From the NCBI GenBank assembly GCA_009783695.1, contig WRCY01000012.1:1-48805 (forward strand): a stretch of 48,805 nucleotides of DNA. The letters run 5' to 3'. Positions 31,174 through 40,550 of the stretch are shown here, in pieces. This DNA comes from Oscillospiraceae bacterium. GTDB taxonomy: Bacteria; Bacillota; Clostridia; Oscillospirales; Ruminococcaceae. Below the pieces are notes generated by a model. It was given only the letters and a program-made list of their open reading frames with translations, searched no databases and was not told where the DNA came from. The position numbers and the translations under genes are program-made. Every line of letters starts with the position of its first letter. Positions within the stretch are counted from its first letter, which is position 1.

Positions 31174-32886
31174 ATGAAAAGGAAAATTTCATTTTTTCTG
31201 GCATTGATGATGATGCTTTCACTGTTTGCGGCGTGCGGCGGCGAGGGTGCAGGCAGCAGGGAAGACGGTATCGCCGGCGACAGCGGCGGTTTAATCGACA
31301 TAACGATTTATTCGCAGACTGCAAACTCCGCCGGGATTCAGGGCGGCTGGGCAGGGCAGATTCTTGAAGAGAAATTCGGCGTCAGGGCTATAATTGTAAA
31401 CGACCTGGACGGGACTTTCGCTACGCGTATGGCAAGCGGGAACCTCGGCGATATCGTTATATTCGGCAGTGACGGTAACCAGTATCAGCAGGCAGTGTCC
31501 GAGGGTATGCTTTTCGACTGGGAAGAGGACGATTTGGTGCAGACATACGGACCGTATATTTATGCGAACATGCCGTATGCACTGCAGAAAAACAAGGATA
31601 TATCGGGTGGTACGCTCTACGGCTTCGGCTTTGACGTGGCGGTGGATGCCGACGACCACGTCGCGCACATTTATTACCCTTATCTGCGCTGGGACTTATA
31701 TACCGAGCTCGGACGTCCCCCTATTAACACATTGGAGGATTTTATTCCTGTTTTAGCGGCGATGAAAGAGCTTGAGCCGTTCACGGAAGACGGGCGCACG
31801 ACCTACGCTGTTTCTTCTTTCAAATGCTGGGACGAGGATATGGTTATGATGGTTAAGTCCACCGCCGCTCTCTACGGCTGGGAGGAGTTCGGGCACGGGC
31901 TTTACAACGTCATAACGCAGGAGTTTCAAAATTGCCTCGAACCGGACGGCTGGTATATACGCAGCCTGAAATTCTATAACACGCTGTATCAGATGGGGCT
32001 CTACGACCCCGACTCCATGACGCAGACGTTTGACGACGCGACGATGAAATACAGAAACGGCGTTTCGTTCTGGAACATCTTCACCTTTGTCGCGGAAGAC
32101 TTCAATAAAACTGAAACCTTAGAGGCGGGCAGGTCAATGCAGTGCGTACCCGCGGCAGACCAGCTTAATCTTGTGGAGGGACTTAATGTTTACGGCAGCA
32201 GCAGGGTCTGGACAATCGGCGCGCAAACCAGCTACCCGGAGCTGTGCATGGAAATAATCAACTGGCTCAGCACGCCCGAGGGTGTACTGACATACAACTA
32301 CGGACCGCAGGGCGTAACCTGGGACTATGATGAAGACGGAAATACCTATATGACAGAAGTCGGTTATATCTCGCGTGAAGATAAAAGAGTTCTTATTACC
32401 TATAACGGCGTTGAGCAGGCGTACAAAGACGGCGAGTTTCAGCATAACAACACTACGTTTACCCGCGATGCCGTGAACCCGGAATCTGCCGCGGGCGATA
32501 CATTTAATCAGGAACACTGGCTCAATACTATCCGGGATAAGCCCGTCACGCCTATAGAGCAGTCATGGCGCGATTGGGCGGGGGGCGTCGTCACGGCAGA
32601 TGAGTTCCTTAGAAATCAAGGGCACGTGGCTGTTTCAATAGGCACGCCGTTCGCAAAGGCGAGGCGTGATTCCGCTTTGGATATGACCTGGGAGCAGGTT
32701 AGAGTAGCGATAAAAGAAGGCTCGTGGAAAGCGATTTATGCGGAGAGCGACGAGGAGTTCGAGGAGGCTGTTGCTCAGATGATACGTGATGCATATGCTT
32801 ACGGCTTTGAGCAATGTACCGAATGGACCATGGGGCAGGCTCAAATCCGCAGAGAGCTTGAAGACAAAGTAAGAGCAGGACAATAA
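31174..32886 (+). CDS. Sugar ABC transporter substrate-binding lipoprotein (LplA-like)
   Basis: A 570-residue extracellular solute-binding protein with lipobox SLFAAC (Cys about residue 21). Its length and partner permeases fit the LplA/YtcQ group of family 1 binding proteins, which bind oligosaccharides. Recognisable stretches are IVNDLDGTFATRMASGNLGD (start of the binding fold) and YPELCMEIINWLSTPEGVL near residue 355. CAGGAGGG precedes the ATG 22 bp after the permease stop. No ATPase gene is in the locus, so a shared MsmX-type ATPase encoded elsewhere is expected. Confidence 0.92.
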   Translation: MKRKISFFLALMMMLSLFAACGGEGAGSREDGIAGDSGGLIDITIYSQTANSAGIQGGWAGQILEEKFGVRAIIVNDLDGTFATRMASGNLGDIVIFGSDGNQYQQAVSEGMLFDWEEDDLVQTYGPYIYANMPYALQKNKDISGGTLYGFGFDVAVDADDHVAHIYYPYLRWDLYTELGRPPINTLEDFIPVLAAMKELEPFTEDGRTTYAVSSFKCWDEDMVMMVKSTAALYGWEEFGHGLYNVITQEFQNCLEPDGWYIRSLKFYNTLYQMGLYDPDSMTQTFDDATMKYRNGVSFWNIFTFVAEDFNKTETLEAGRSMQCVPAADQLNLVEGLNVYGSSRVWTIGAQTSYPELCMEIINWLSTPEGVLTYNYGPQGVTWDYDEDGNTYMTEVGYISREDKRVLITYNGVEQAYKDGEFQHNNTTFTRDAVNPESAAGDTFNQEHWLNTIRDKPVTPIEQSWRDWAGGVVTADEFLRNQGHVAVSIGTPFAKARRDSALDMTWEQVRVAIKEGSWKAIYAESDEEFEEAVAQMIRDAYAYGFEQCTEWTMGQAQIRRELEDKVRAGQ

Positions 32887-32905
32887 ACCGCGCAGTTAAT
32901 GAAAT

Positions 32906-32930
32906 GGGGCGGGGGTTTAATCCCTGCCCC
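32906..32930 (+). terminator. GC-rich hairpin after the binding-protein gene
   Basis: GGGGCGGGG (32906-32914) pairs with CCCTGCCCC (32922-32930) with one mismatch. Only a weak T-run follows, so it may stabilise the 3' end of the transporter mRNA or partly terminate it. Confidence 0.5.
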
Positions 32931-32967
32931 TAATTAGCAAAAGACTTATGATTTCCCCGTTTTGAAG

Positions 32968-33324
32968 CGGGAAAACGAAGCATTAAAAAGAACACTTTAA
33001 AGAAAGGACACACAAAAACCTTACAATTATCCGTGGTGAAACGGGGAAAACGAAACACTAAAAAGAGCACTTTTAAAGAAAGGACTCACAAAAACCTTAC
33101 AATTATCCGTGGTGAAACGGGGAAAACGAAACACTAAAAAGAGCACTTTTAATGAAAGGACTTACAAAAACCTTACAATTATCCGTGGTGAAACGGGGAA
33201 AACGAAACACTAAAAAGAACACTTTTAAAGAAAGGACATACAAAAACCTTACAATTATCCGTGGTGAAACGGGGAAAACGAAGCATTAAAAAGAACACTT
33301 TTAAAGAAAGGACATATATAAAAT
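32968..33324 (+). repeat. Five-copy leader repeat, 76-bp period, locus D
   Basis: Cores lie at 32968-32977, 33042-33052, 33118-33128, 33194-33204 and 33270-33280, with 76-bp spacing (75 for the first pair). Units 2-5 share CCGTGGTGAAACGGGGAAAA, where CCGT and ACGG can pair around GGTGAA. Each ends in an AAGAAAGGAC ribosome-site sequence, but only the last is followed by a start codon (33325, 44 nt after the core). Units differ by single bases (for example AAAG versus AATG). There are no unique spacers, so this is not CRISPR. It lies between the binding-protein and GH31 genes. Confidence 0.9.
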
Positions 33325-35628
33325 ATGAAATTTACTGAAGGTTACTGGCTTCGCAGTGAAGATGCGAATGAAATGTACGCAATGCAGGTTTACAGGGTCG
33401 AGGCGGAAGCTGATACTATGCGCATAATCTGTCCCTCCCGTCCGATTATGAACCGCGGGCAGTCCGTGGACGTGCCGACGCTCACAATTGAATTTACATC
33501 TGTAAACGAGAATACAATCGGCGTAAAATGCCGCCATTTTGAGGGTTACAACGGCAGGGAGCCGGAGCTTGAAAAAAACATCTCGCCCTGCCCTGTCGAT
33601 ATTAAAATCACGGACAAGGAAGCGGTCATGACAGCGGGTAAGATGACCGTCCGCGTGAACCGCGAAGAATTCGGTTTCACTTTTGAAGCGGGCGCCGGAG
33701 AGTCCGGTGCCGGGAAAGTACTGACTTCCTGCGGCTTCCGCAATATCGGCTACATGAAGTACGGGCGCAAAAAATCCACCATGCTGCCCAAGGAAAACTA
33801 CCTGCTCGCTGACTATAAGCCCTACATGGTAGCGGAGCTGTCGCTCGGCGTAGGCGAGTGCGTTTACGGGCTCGGCGAGCGGTTTTCCGCGTTCGTTAAG
33901 AACGGGCAGAGCATAGATATTTGGAACGAGGACGGTGGCACGTCGTCGCAGATTTCGTATAAAAACGTGCCTTTTTATATGACAAACCGTAATTACGGCG
34001 TCTACGTTGACCATACCTCGAGCGTTTCTTTCGAGGTCGCGAGCGAGAAGGTGTCATACACCGGCTTCTCAGTTCCCGGCGAGGAGCTGCGCTTCCATGT
34101 TATCTACGGCGAAACACCCGCGGAAATCATGACGAGTTATACAAGCGTAACGGGGCGCCCCGCGCTGCCGCCCGCATGGTCGTTCGGGCTGTGGCTGTCG
34201 ACATCGTTCACAACCGACTACGATGAGAAAACCACGTCAAGCTTCATAGACGGTATGGCACAGCGCGATATACCGCTCAGCGTTTTTCATTTCGACTGCT
34301 TCTGGATGCAGGCGCTGCGCTGGTGCGAAATGGAGTGGGACAGCGGGGTTTTCCCGGATGTGCGCGGTATGCTGAAGCGTTATAAAGAGGAAAAAGGGCT
34401 TAAAATCTGCGTCTGGATTAACCCTTATATAGCGCAGGGAACGAAGTTTTTCCGCGAGGGGCTCGAGAACGGTTATTACCTCATGCGCGCAGACGGCAAG
34501 GGTGTAAAACAAATGGACCACTGGCAGCCCGGAATCGGAATTATCGACTTCACGAATCCCGCCGCCGCAAAGTGGTATACCGATAAATTACGCACGCTGC
34601 TCGATATGGGCGTGGACTGCTTCAAGACCGACTTCGGCGAGAGGATTCCGATTGACGTAAAATATTATAATAACGCTGACCCCGTCGGTATGCACAATTA
34701 CTACTCGCATATTTACAATGAGTGCGTGTTTAATCTGCTGAAAGAAGTCCGCGGCGAGGGTGAAGCCGTGTTGTTCGCACGCAGCGCGCATGCGGGCGGG
34801 CAGATGTTCCCCGTGCACTGGGGCGGTGATAATTCCGCAAACTTCCCGTCAATGGCGGAATCGCTGCGGGGCGGGCTGTCGTTTGCGATGAGTGGGTTCT
34901 CGTTCTGGAGCCATGATATCGGCGGATTTGAAATGACCGCGACCGCCGACGTTTACAAACGCTGGATAGGCTTCGGCGCGTTTTCAACGCACACAAGGCT
35001 TCACGGTTCAGGGAGCTACCGCGTGCCATGGGCTTACGACGACGAGGCGAGCGAGGTTTTAGCGTATTTTATTAAGTTAAAGTGCAGCTTAATGCCGTAT
35101 TTGTTTGCAATGGCTGTGAAAGCGCACAAGACGGGTATTCCCGTCATGCGTCCGATGAGTTTTGAATTCAGCTCCGACCCCGCCTGCGACTACCTTGACA
35201 GGCAGTATATGTTCGGCGACAGTCTGCTCGTCGCGCCCGTATTTGATGAAAGCGGGGAGGTTAATTATTATTTGCCCGAAGGTATTTGGACGCATTTGTT
35301 AAGCGGCGATGTACGCGAGGGCGGGCGCTGGTATACGGATAAATATGATTATTTTTCAATGCCGCTTTACGTTCGTGACGGCACGGTTCTGCCGATGGGT
35401 AGCGTTGATAATCGTCCCGATTATGATTATGCAAACGGCGCAAATTTGAAAATTTATATGTCAAAGGATGGAATTGCACAGTGTACTATTCCTGATGTAA
35501 ATGGCAACGATGCAATTACGATTAAAGCACACCGCGACAATTTCACGATTACAATTGAATTGCCAAATAAACCTTCTAAGATTATTATGGTAACTAAAGA
35601 GGAACATGTTGTGGAAGTAAAATTATAG
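33325..35628 (+). CDS. GH31 alpha-xylosidase
   Basis: A 767-residue glycoside hydrolase family 31 enzyme similar to YicI/XylS alpha-xylosidases, which remove xylose from the non-reducing end of xyloglucan oligosaccharides. The nucleophile is the Asp in FKTDFGERIP (about D436), and the acid/base is the Asp in VHWGGDNSANF (about D502). Other features are LGERFSAFVKNGQ and SHDIGGFE. YicI-type xylosidases share the KTDFGE context rather than the WxDMNE of alpha-glucosidases. No signal peptide is present, so it is cytoplasmic. It is preceded by the five-copy leader D and followed by GH3 after 8 bp. Confidence 0.92.
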   Translation: MKFTEGYWLRSEDANEMYAMQVYRVEAEADTMRIICPSRPIMNRGQSVDVPTLTIEFTSVNENTIGVKCRHFEGYNGREPELEKNISPCPVDIKITDKEAVMTAGKMTVRVNREEFGFTFEAGAGESGAGKVLTSCGFRNIGYMKYGRKKSTMLPKENYLLADYKPYMVAELSLGVGECVYGLGERFSAFVKNGQSIDIWNEDGGTSSQISYKNVPFYMTNRNYGVYVDHTSSVSFEVASEKVSYTGFSVPGEELRFHVIYGETPAEIMTSYTSVTGRPALPPAWSFGLWLSTSFTTDYDEKTTSSFIDGMAQRDIPLSVFHFDCFWMQALRWCEMEWDSGVFPDVRGMLKRYKEEKGLKICVWINPYIAQGTKFFREGLENGYYLMRADGKGVKQMDHWQPGIGIIDFTNPAAAKWYTDKLRTLLDMGVDCFKTDFGERIPIDVKYYNNADPVGMHNYYSHIYNECVFNLLKEVRGEGEAVLFARSAHAGGQMFPVHWGGDNSANFPSMAESLRGGLSFAMSGFSFWSHDIGGFEMTATADVYKRWIGFGAFSTHTRLHGSGSYRVPWAYDDEASEVLAYFIKLKCSLMPYLFAMAVKAHKTGIPVMRPMSFEFSSDPACDYLDRQYMFGDSLLVAPVFDESGEVNYYLPEGIWTHLLSGDVREGGRWYTDKYDYFSMPLYVRDGTVLPMGSVDNRPDYDYANGANLKIYMSKDGIAQCTIPDVNGNDAITIKAHRDNFTITIELPNKPSKIIMVTKEEHVVEVKL

Positions 35629-35636
35629 AGGCAACT

Positions 35637-37700
35637 ATGAATAAAATTGAAATATTGTTAACCCGGTTAACGCTCGAAGAAAAAATCGGCATGATTCACG
35701 GGGCGGGGATTTTTGAAACTGCGGGCGTACCGCGGCTCGGAATCCCCCCGCTGAAATTTTCCGACGGGCCCATGGGCGTGCGAAATGAATTTATGCGCGA
35801 CCGATGGGTTCCCTGCGGTAAAAATGATGCAATTACTTATCTTCCGAGCGGCGGGGCGCTTGCGGCGACATGGAATGTTGAACTCGCATATAAACAAGGG
35901 CAGGTGCTCGGCGCGGAGGCGCGCGGACGCGGCAAAGACGTGATTCTCGGGCCCGGCATAAACATAAAGCGAACCCCGCTTTGCGGGCGAAACTTCGAGT
36001 ACATGAGCGAAGACCCGCACCTGATTGCACAAATCACAGCACCTTTAATCCGCGGGATTCAAGAAAGCGACGTTGCGGCATGCGTGAAGCATTTTGCGGT
36101 GAACAATCAGGAAACAAAGCGTATGACAATTGATGTGAAGATTGATGAAAAGGCGCTCCGCGAGATTTATCTTCCCGGCTTCGAGGCGGCTGTCAAAGAG
36201 GGGAAAACCCATACCGTGATGTGCGCGTACAACAAGTTCCGAGGGCATTATGCGGGGCACAGCACGGAGCTGCTCGACAGGATTCTGCGCGACGAATGGG
36301 GCTTTGAGGGTGCTGTCGTTTCTGACTGGGGGGCGGTCCACGATACCGAGGAAGCCGCGAAAGCCGGCATGGATATTGAAATGTCATACACGTCCGACTT
36401 TGACGATTATTATTTTGCGAAGCCGCTGCTCGCTGCCGTTTGTGACGGCAGGGTGAGCGAAGCCGACATTGATAAAAAAGTGCTTAACGTACTGCGATTA
36501 ATGGAAAAATTAAATATGTTTTCCGGCAATCGCAAGCGCGGCTGTTATAATATTCCCGAACACCGAAAAGCTGCGTATAATGTTGCAGCAGAGTCGATAA
36601 TTCTGCTCAAAAACGAGGGAAATCTGCTTCCGCTTAATGCAGAAAAGCTTAAAAAGCTGTTGATTGTCGGCGATAACGCGGCACGTTTTCATGCCGAAAT
36701 CGGCGGCAGCGCGGAGCTTAAAGTATTGTATGAAATTCACCCGCTGCTCGGTATAAGCGGGCGGCTCGGCGGCAACTGCGAGGTGACATATGCGCGGGGT
36801 TATGCGGCGGAAACGTATGAGCTTTTCGACCCGAACACGCACGACATTTCACCGGAGCTCAATAATGTTATAATCTATCCTCCGAAGCCCGATGAAGATT
36901 TACGCGAAGAAGCAATAAAACTTGCGGGCGAGCACGAAAACGTAATCTTCATAGGCGGCTTGAACCATTTGCAGGACCGCGAGTGTTTTGACCGTGAGGA
37001 CATGATTCTGCCGTACCGGCAGGACGAGCTGATTGAGCGGCTGCTCGCAGTGAATCCGAACATGATTATTGTAATGCATGCGGGTTCACCCGTTGATATG
37101 AGCCGCTGGGCAAACCGTGCAAAAGCAATCATGTGGAGCTATTATGCGGGCTGCGAGGGGGGACACGCGCTCGCGGATGTGCTGCTCGGAGGCTTAAATC
37201 CGAGCGGGCATCTGCCCGAAACATTCGCCGTGAAGCTCACTGATTATGCCGCACATTCAATCGGCGAATTCCCGGGCGGCGAGGATGGAAAAGTGCGCTA
37301 TTTAGAGGGGGATAAGGTCGGTTACAGGCATTTCGACGCTGCGGATATTGAGCCGCTGTTCCCGTTCGGGCATGGGTTGTCGTATACGCAGTTTGAGTTA
37401 TCGGAGTTTAAGGTTTACAAATACGACATCTTCGGCTCACACATCAGCTGTAAAGTTGAAAATATCGGGAATTGCGATGGTAAGGTAACTGTGCAATTAT
37501 ATGTAGGGGAAAATCTGCGTGTTTTCAAAAAAATTACCCTCTCATATGGAAAGCAAGAAACGCTCAAGTTCACGCTTACCCCCGCCCACTTTGCACATCA
37601 TGACGGTGAAAAGTGGGTTGCACCGCTCGGAAAGCATGAAATCCGAATAGGATTTTCTTCTCGCGACATCAGATTAAAAGGAACGGTTAACTATGAATAA
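35637..37700 (+). CDS. GH3 beta-glucosidase
   Basis: A 687-residue family 3 beta-glucosidase, signal-less. The N-terminal barrel includes EEKIGMIHGAGIFETAGVPR, the KHFAVNNQE motif and the nucleophile Asp in VVSDWGAVHD (about D230). The alpha/beta sandwich domain follows, and the fibronectin-like C-terminal domain contains PFGHGLSYTQFELS. It should remove unsubstituted glucose from the end of xyloglucan or cello-oligosaccharides after GH31 action. It starts 8 bp after GH31 and overlaps the GH29 gene by 8 bp, so translation is coupled. Confidence 0.93.
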   Translation: MNKIEILLTRLTLEEKIGMIHGAGIFETAGVPRLGIPPLKFSDGPMGVRNEFMRDRWVPCGKNDAITYLPSGGALAATWNVELAYKQGQVLGAEARGRGKDVILGPGINIKRTPLCGRNFEYMSEDPHLIAQITAPLIRGIQESDVAACVKHFAVNNQETKRMTIDVKIDEKALREIYLPGFEAAVKEGKTHTVMCAYNKFRGHYAGHSTELLDRILRDEWGFEGAVVSDWGAVHDTEEAAKAGMDIEMSYTSDFDDYYFAKPLLAAVCDGRVSEADIDKKVLNVLRLMEKLNMFSGNRKRGCYNIPEHRKAAYNVAAESIILLKNEGNLLPLNAEKLKKLLIVGDNAARFHAEIGGSAELKVLYEIHPLLGISGRLGGNCEVTYARGYAAETYELFDPNTHDISPELNNVIIYPPKPDEDLREEAIKLAGEHENVIFIGGLNHLQDRECFDREDMILPYRQDELIERLLAVNPNMIIVMHAGSPVDMSRWANRAKAIMWSYYAGCEGGHALADVLLGGLNPSGHLPETFAVKLTDYAAHSIGEFPGGEDGKVRYLEGDKVGYRHFDAADIEPLFPFGHGLSYTQFELSEFKVYKYDIFGSHISCKVENIGNCDGKVTVQLYVGENLRVFKKITLSYGKQETLKFTLTPAHFAHHDGEKWVAPLGKHEIRIGFSSRDIRLKGTVNYE

Positions 37701-39096
37701 GCAGGAATATTTAGAGCGCATTGACTGTTGTATTCAAAACGGTCAATATAAAGCCGACTGGAACTCGCTAAAAAATATGCCTGTTCCCGAGTGGTACCGC
37801 GCCGCCAAGTTCGGAATCTTTATTCACTGGGGTTTATACTCAGTTCCTGCATTTAACAACGAGTGGTACTCGCGCAATATGCACATCAAAGATTCGCCCG
37901 AATATAAACATCATACTGCAACCTACGGTATGCACGAGAACTTTGGGTACAGGGACTTTATCCCCATGTTCAAGGGCGAAAAATTCAATGCGGGTGATTG
38001 GCTTGACTTGTTCGCAGAGTCGGGTGCGAAATATATAATGCCCGTTGCCGAGCATCATGACGGTTTTCAAATGTACAAGTCAGCCCTTTCAAGCTTCAAC
38101 GCCTTTGAAACGGGGCCGAAGCGCGACGTTCTCGGCGAACTGAAGCTCGCTGCCGAGCAACGCGGAATCAGGTTCTGCGCGTCCTCTCACAGAATTGAAC
38201 ACTGGTGGTTCTTAAACGGCGAAGCGCATTTTGACCAGCACGATTTATACCCGCCCGCCGAGTACACGCCGAGCAGGGAATTCATGGACGACTGGCTCGT
38301 GCGGACAGCAGAGCTCATCGATAATTACAGACCTGCTGTGCTTTATTTCGACTGGTGGGTTCAGATTGCCGCAATGAAGCCCTATCTCAAGAAAATCGCA
38401 GCGTATTATTATAACCGCGGACTTGAATGGGGCACGCCTGTCGCGATTAATTACAAGCATGACGCATTCGCGTTCGGCTCGGCTGTGCTTGACATTGAGC
38501 GAGGACAGTTCGCCTCGGCGAAGCCTTATTTCTGGCAGACCTGCGCAAGCGCCGCAACAAATTCGTGGTGTTATACGGCAAGCAATCATTATAAAACAAG
38601 CAGTTCTATTCTGTGCGATTTGGTTGACATTGTCAGCAAAAACGGCTCACTGCTGCTCAACATCGGGCCTAAGGCGAGCGGCGAAATCCCCGAGGAGGAA
38701 GTAAAAATTCTGCGCGAAATAGGCGCCTGGCTCGCCGTAAACGGCGAGGGGATATACGGCACAAACAGCTTCCGCACTTTCGGCGAGGGTCCCACGCAAA
38801 TCAAAGAGGGGCATAACACAGACGGCACGGAAAAGCAGTTCACGGGCGAGGATATACGCTTTACGCAAAGCGGTGCAAATCTTTACGCAATAATTTTGAA
38901 GTATCCCGAAGACGGAGTTATACGCATCAAATCACTCGCCGAGCGCTCACCGGATTTTTCAGGGATTATCAAGAGCGTAGAAATTTTAGGTTTTGACGAA
39001 AAGCCGAATTATAAGCGGGATGAAAAAGCACTCACGCTTAAAACTAAAAACGTTTTAAGCGGGAATCCTGTGGTATTTAAAATTGAAATTAATTAA
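37693..39096 (+). CDS. GH29 alpha-L-fucosidase
   Basis: A 467-residue family 29 fucosidase without signal peptide. Visible features are the start of the barrel WYRAAKFGIFIHWGLYSVPA, the VAEHHDGFQMY motif, the nucleophile Asp in VLYFDWWVQI (about D220), and the KNGSLLLNIGPKASGEIPEE segment. A C-terminal beta-domain follows. Fucose occurs on the side chains of many plant xyloglucans, so the enzyme fits a xyloglucan pathway in the cytoplasm. GH95 enzymes are the more common choice for that linkage. It ends the operon, with its stop overlapping the convergent small gene. Confidence 0.92.
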   Translation: MNKQEYLERIDCCIQNGQYKADWNSLKNMPVPEWYRAAKFGIFIHWGLYSVPAFNNEWYSRNMHIKDSPEYKHHTATYGMHENFGYRDFIPMFKGEKFNAGDWLDLFAESGAKYIMPVAEHHDGFQMYKSALSSFNAFETGPKRDVLGELKLAAEQRGIRFCASSHRIEHWWFLNGEAHFDQHDLYPPAEYTPSREFMDDWLVRTAELIDNYRPAVLYFDWWVQIAAMKPYLKKIAAYYYNRGLEWGTPVAINYKHDAFAFGSAVLDIERGQFASAKPYFWQTCASAATNSWCYTASNHYKTSSSILCDLVDIVSKNGSLLLNIGPKASGEIPEEEVKILREIGAWLAVNGEGIYGTNSFRTFGEGPTQIKEGHNTDGTEKQFTGEDIRFTQSGANLYAIILKYPEDGVIRIKSLAERSPDFSGIIKSVEILGFDEKPNYKRDEKALTLKTKNVLSGNPVVFKIEIN

Positions 39097-39320
39097 AGGT
39101 CGTCCGCGTCCTGTACGGGCTTTTCGTTTTTATTGACAGGCACGCCCGTGTAAGAGCCGTTGGGGTCCGTGTCGCGCGCAACCATATCGGCAATCATCTC
39201 ACGCGGCTTTTTCATTACGGTGTCGGTTTTTTTAGCGTCAGAAATCGCGCACATGTCATAAGGCGACATTGACTCGATATTTCGTGGCATGAGTGTTGGG
39301 TTTCTGTGTTTCTTTTTCAT
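39093..39320 (-). CDS. 75-residue protein of unknown function
   Basis: A small hydrophilic protein that I do not recognise. The sequence starts MKKKHRNPTLMPRNIESMSP and contains YDMCAISDAKKTDTV and a final DADDL. It has no signal peptide or membrane segment. I chose the ATG at 39320, 46 nt after the core of leader E, because GAAAGGACTTA lies upstream and the longer frame runs through the leader itself. Its 3' end overlaps the GH29 stop by 4 bp. Having a full leader and a clear ribosome site argues that it is a real gene. Confidence 0.65.
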   Translation of the reverse strand: MKKKHRNPTLMPRNIESMSPYDMCAISDAKKTDTVMKKPREMIADMVARDTDPNGSYTGVPVNKNEKPVQDADDL

Positions 39321-39410
39321 GATTATTTCATTAAGTCCTTTCTTCACAAAAGTGGAATGAAAACAACGTTTTCCCCGATTCAATTGTGTTTATTTTCAAA
39401 CTTATTCCTT
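39321..39410 (-). repeat. Leader repeat, single copy, locus E
   Basis: A complete family member on the minus strand: AGTTTGAAAATAAAC, then ATTGAATCGGGGAAAACG (core 39367-39377), the inverted repeat GAAAAC-GTT-GTTTTC, then ATTCCACTTTTGTG and GAAGAAAGGACTTA. It is close to copy A2 (28300-28351) along its whole length, although the genes downstream are unrelated. Confidence 0.88.
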
Positions 39411-39462
39411 TCCGGTTTATCAATATTGTTTGTAGTTTTAATTAAATTAGAGGAAGAAAAAA

Positions 39463-39996
39463 ATGGAAATACGCGACCATGACTTTTTTTATAAAACCGC
39501 GCTTGAAGCGGCTCCTCTGCTTGTAGGAAAGCTGCTTTGCCGCAGGTTTGAAGACGGCGGAATATTAAAACTGCGCATAACCGAAACCGAGTGTTATATG
39601 GGTGAGGAGGATAAGGCATGCCATGCAAGCAAAGGCAAAACCCCGCGCACTTCGGTTTTGTACGAAGCGGGCGGGATTTATTACGTGTATTTAATTTACG
39701 GCATGCACTGGCTGCTGAATGTGGTTTTCGGGCAGAAAGACATTCCGCAAGCCGTATTAATCCGCTGCTGCGAGGGATTTGAGGGTCCCGCGCGGCTGAC
39801 GAAAAAATTAAGTGTTGACAAATCATTCAACCGTGAAAGTGTGATTGATTCAAATGAGCTCTGGCTTGAGGACGACGGCTACAAGCCGGAATTGATAACG
39901 CTTGCGCGGGTGGGAATTGATTATGCGGGAGAATACTGGAAAAATATACCATGGAGATTTAAAGACGCTAAAAACCTTTCACCGAAACATCAGTAA
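39463..39996 (+). CDS. DNA-3-methyladenine glycosylase (AAG/MPG family)
   Basis: A 177-residue base-excision repair enzyme that removes alkylated purines such as 3-methyladenine and hypoxanthine. Signatures are ITETECYMGEEDKACHASKG (with the catalytic Glu), RTSVLYEAGGIYYVYLIYGM and the LNVVF strand with the PQAVLIR segment. It is slightly shorter than the ~195-residue norm. The start has GAGGAAG upstream. It is divergent from the 75-residue gene, and its 3' end overlaps the convergent lipoprotein gene by 29 bp. Confidence 0.92.
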   Translation: MEIRDHDFFYKTALEAAPLLVGKLLCRRFEDGGILKLRITETECYMGEEDKACHASKGKTPRTSVLYEAGGIYYVYLIYGMHWLLNVVFGQKDIPQAVLIRCCEGFEGPARLTKKLSVDKSFNRESVIDSNELWLEDDGYKPELITLARVGIDYAGEYWKNIPWRFKDAKNLSPKHQ

Positions 39997-40483
39997 ACGA
40001 AACTTTAAGCTGCCTGCCCGGAACATCAAGAGATACGGGAAGCCCTGTTCTGTCGAGCTTTAAAACATAAGTATCGCCGTCGGTTCTGCCCGTGATTTCA
40101 ACCCAATCTTTACCTGTTGTAACAGTTACGCCGTCGCCTTTGAACGCGCTTTCAAGCGCACAGAGCATCATGAACGCAGTGACGTTTATGTCGGGCGGTG
40201 CGTCGCCGTAATCAACCGAAAAACCCGCATAAGATATAGACATTTCGAGCGGCGTGTAGACGATTTCAACGCCCTGTAAAGCATACGGCTCAGTCAGCGT
40301 CCCGCTCCATTCATCGGGGGCAAGACGGGTGAACTGCGCGGTGGAGGAGCTGCCGTTGTATTCCAGCGCGGCAGTGAACGAATACGACCTGTCAAAATCA
40401 AGGGTATCGGGGTTTACGTTTCCGTTGCAGGCAGTGCAGACAAGTGCAATAACTGCTAAAACAATCAAACTGAATTTTTTCAT
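39968..40483 (-). CDS. Lipoprotein of unknown function
   Basis: A 171-residue lipoprotein with signal peptide MKKFSLIVLAVIALVCTACN (Cys about residue 19). The mature part looks like beta-strands alternating with short helices (YSFTAALEYNGSSSTAQF; DTYVLKLDRTGLPVSLDVPG). It may resemble lipid- or cofactor-carrier folds of the LolA kind, but I cannot assign it. I chose the ATG at 40483 because GGAGG lies upstream and the longer frame has no signal peptide. It is last in the pgm-nnr operon and overlaps the glycosylase gene at its 3' end. Confidence 0.75.
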   Translation of the reverse strand: MKKFSLIVLAVIALVCTACNGNVNPDTLDFDRSYSFTAALEYNGSSSTAQFTRLAPDEWSGTLTEPYALQGVEIVYTPLEMSISYAGFSVDYGDAPPDINVTAFMMLCALESAFKGDGVTVTTGKDWVEITGRTDGDTYVLKLDRTGLPVSLDVPGRQLKVSFTDVSVKGF

Positions 40484-40550
40484 AAAAAAGCCTCCGTTAA
40501 TTAATAATGACAGAGGCCGGCAGGACATCATGCGCGTTATCCTGCGGAAT

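Noticed and set aside
32968-33324. Five regular repeats suggesting CRISPR or an iteron origin
   Set aside because: There are no variable spacers, and each unit ends in a ribosome-site sequence leading to a start codon. No replication gene is near.
33301-34014. 237-residue minus-strand frame opposite GH31
   Set aside because: Shadow of the GC-rich GH31 gene, extending into the leader repeat.
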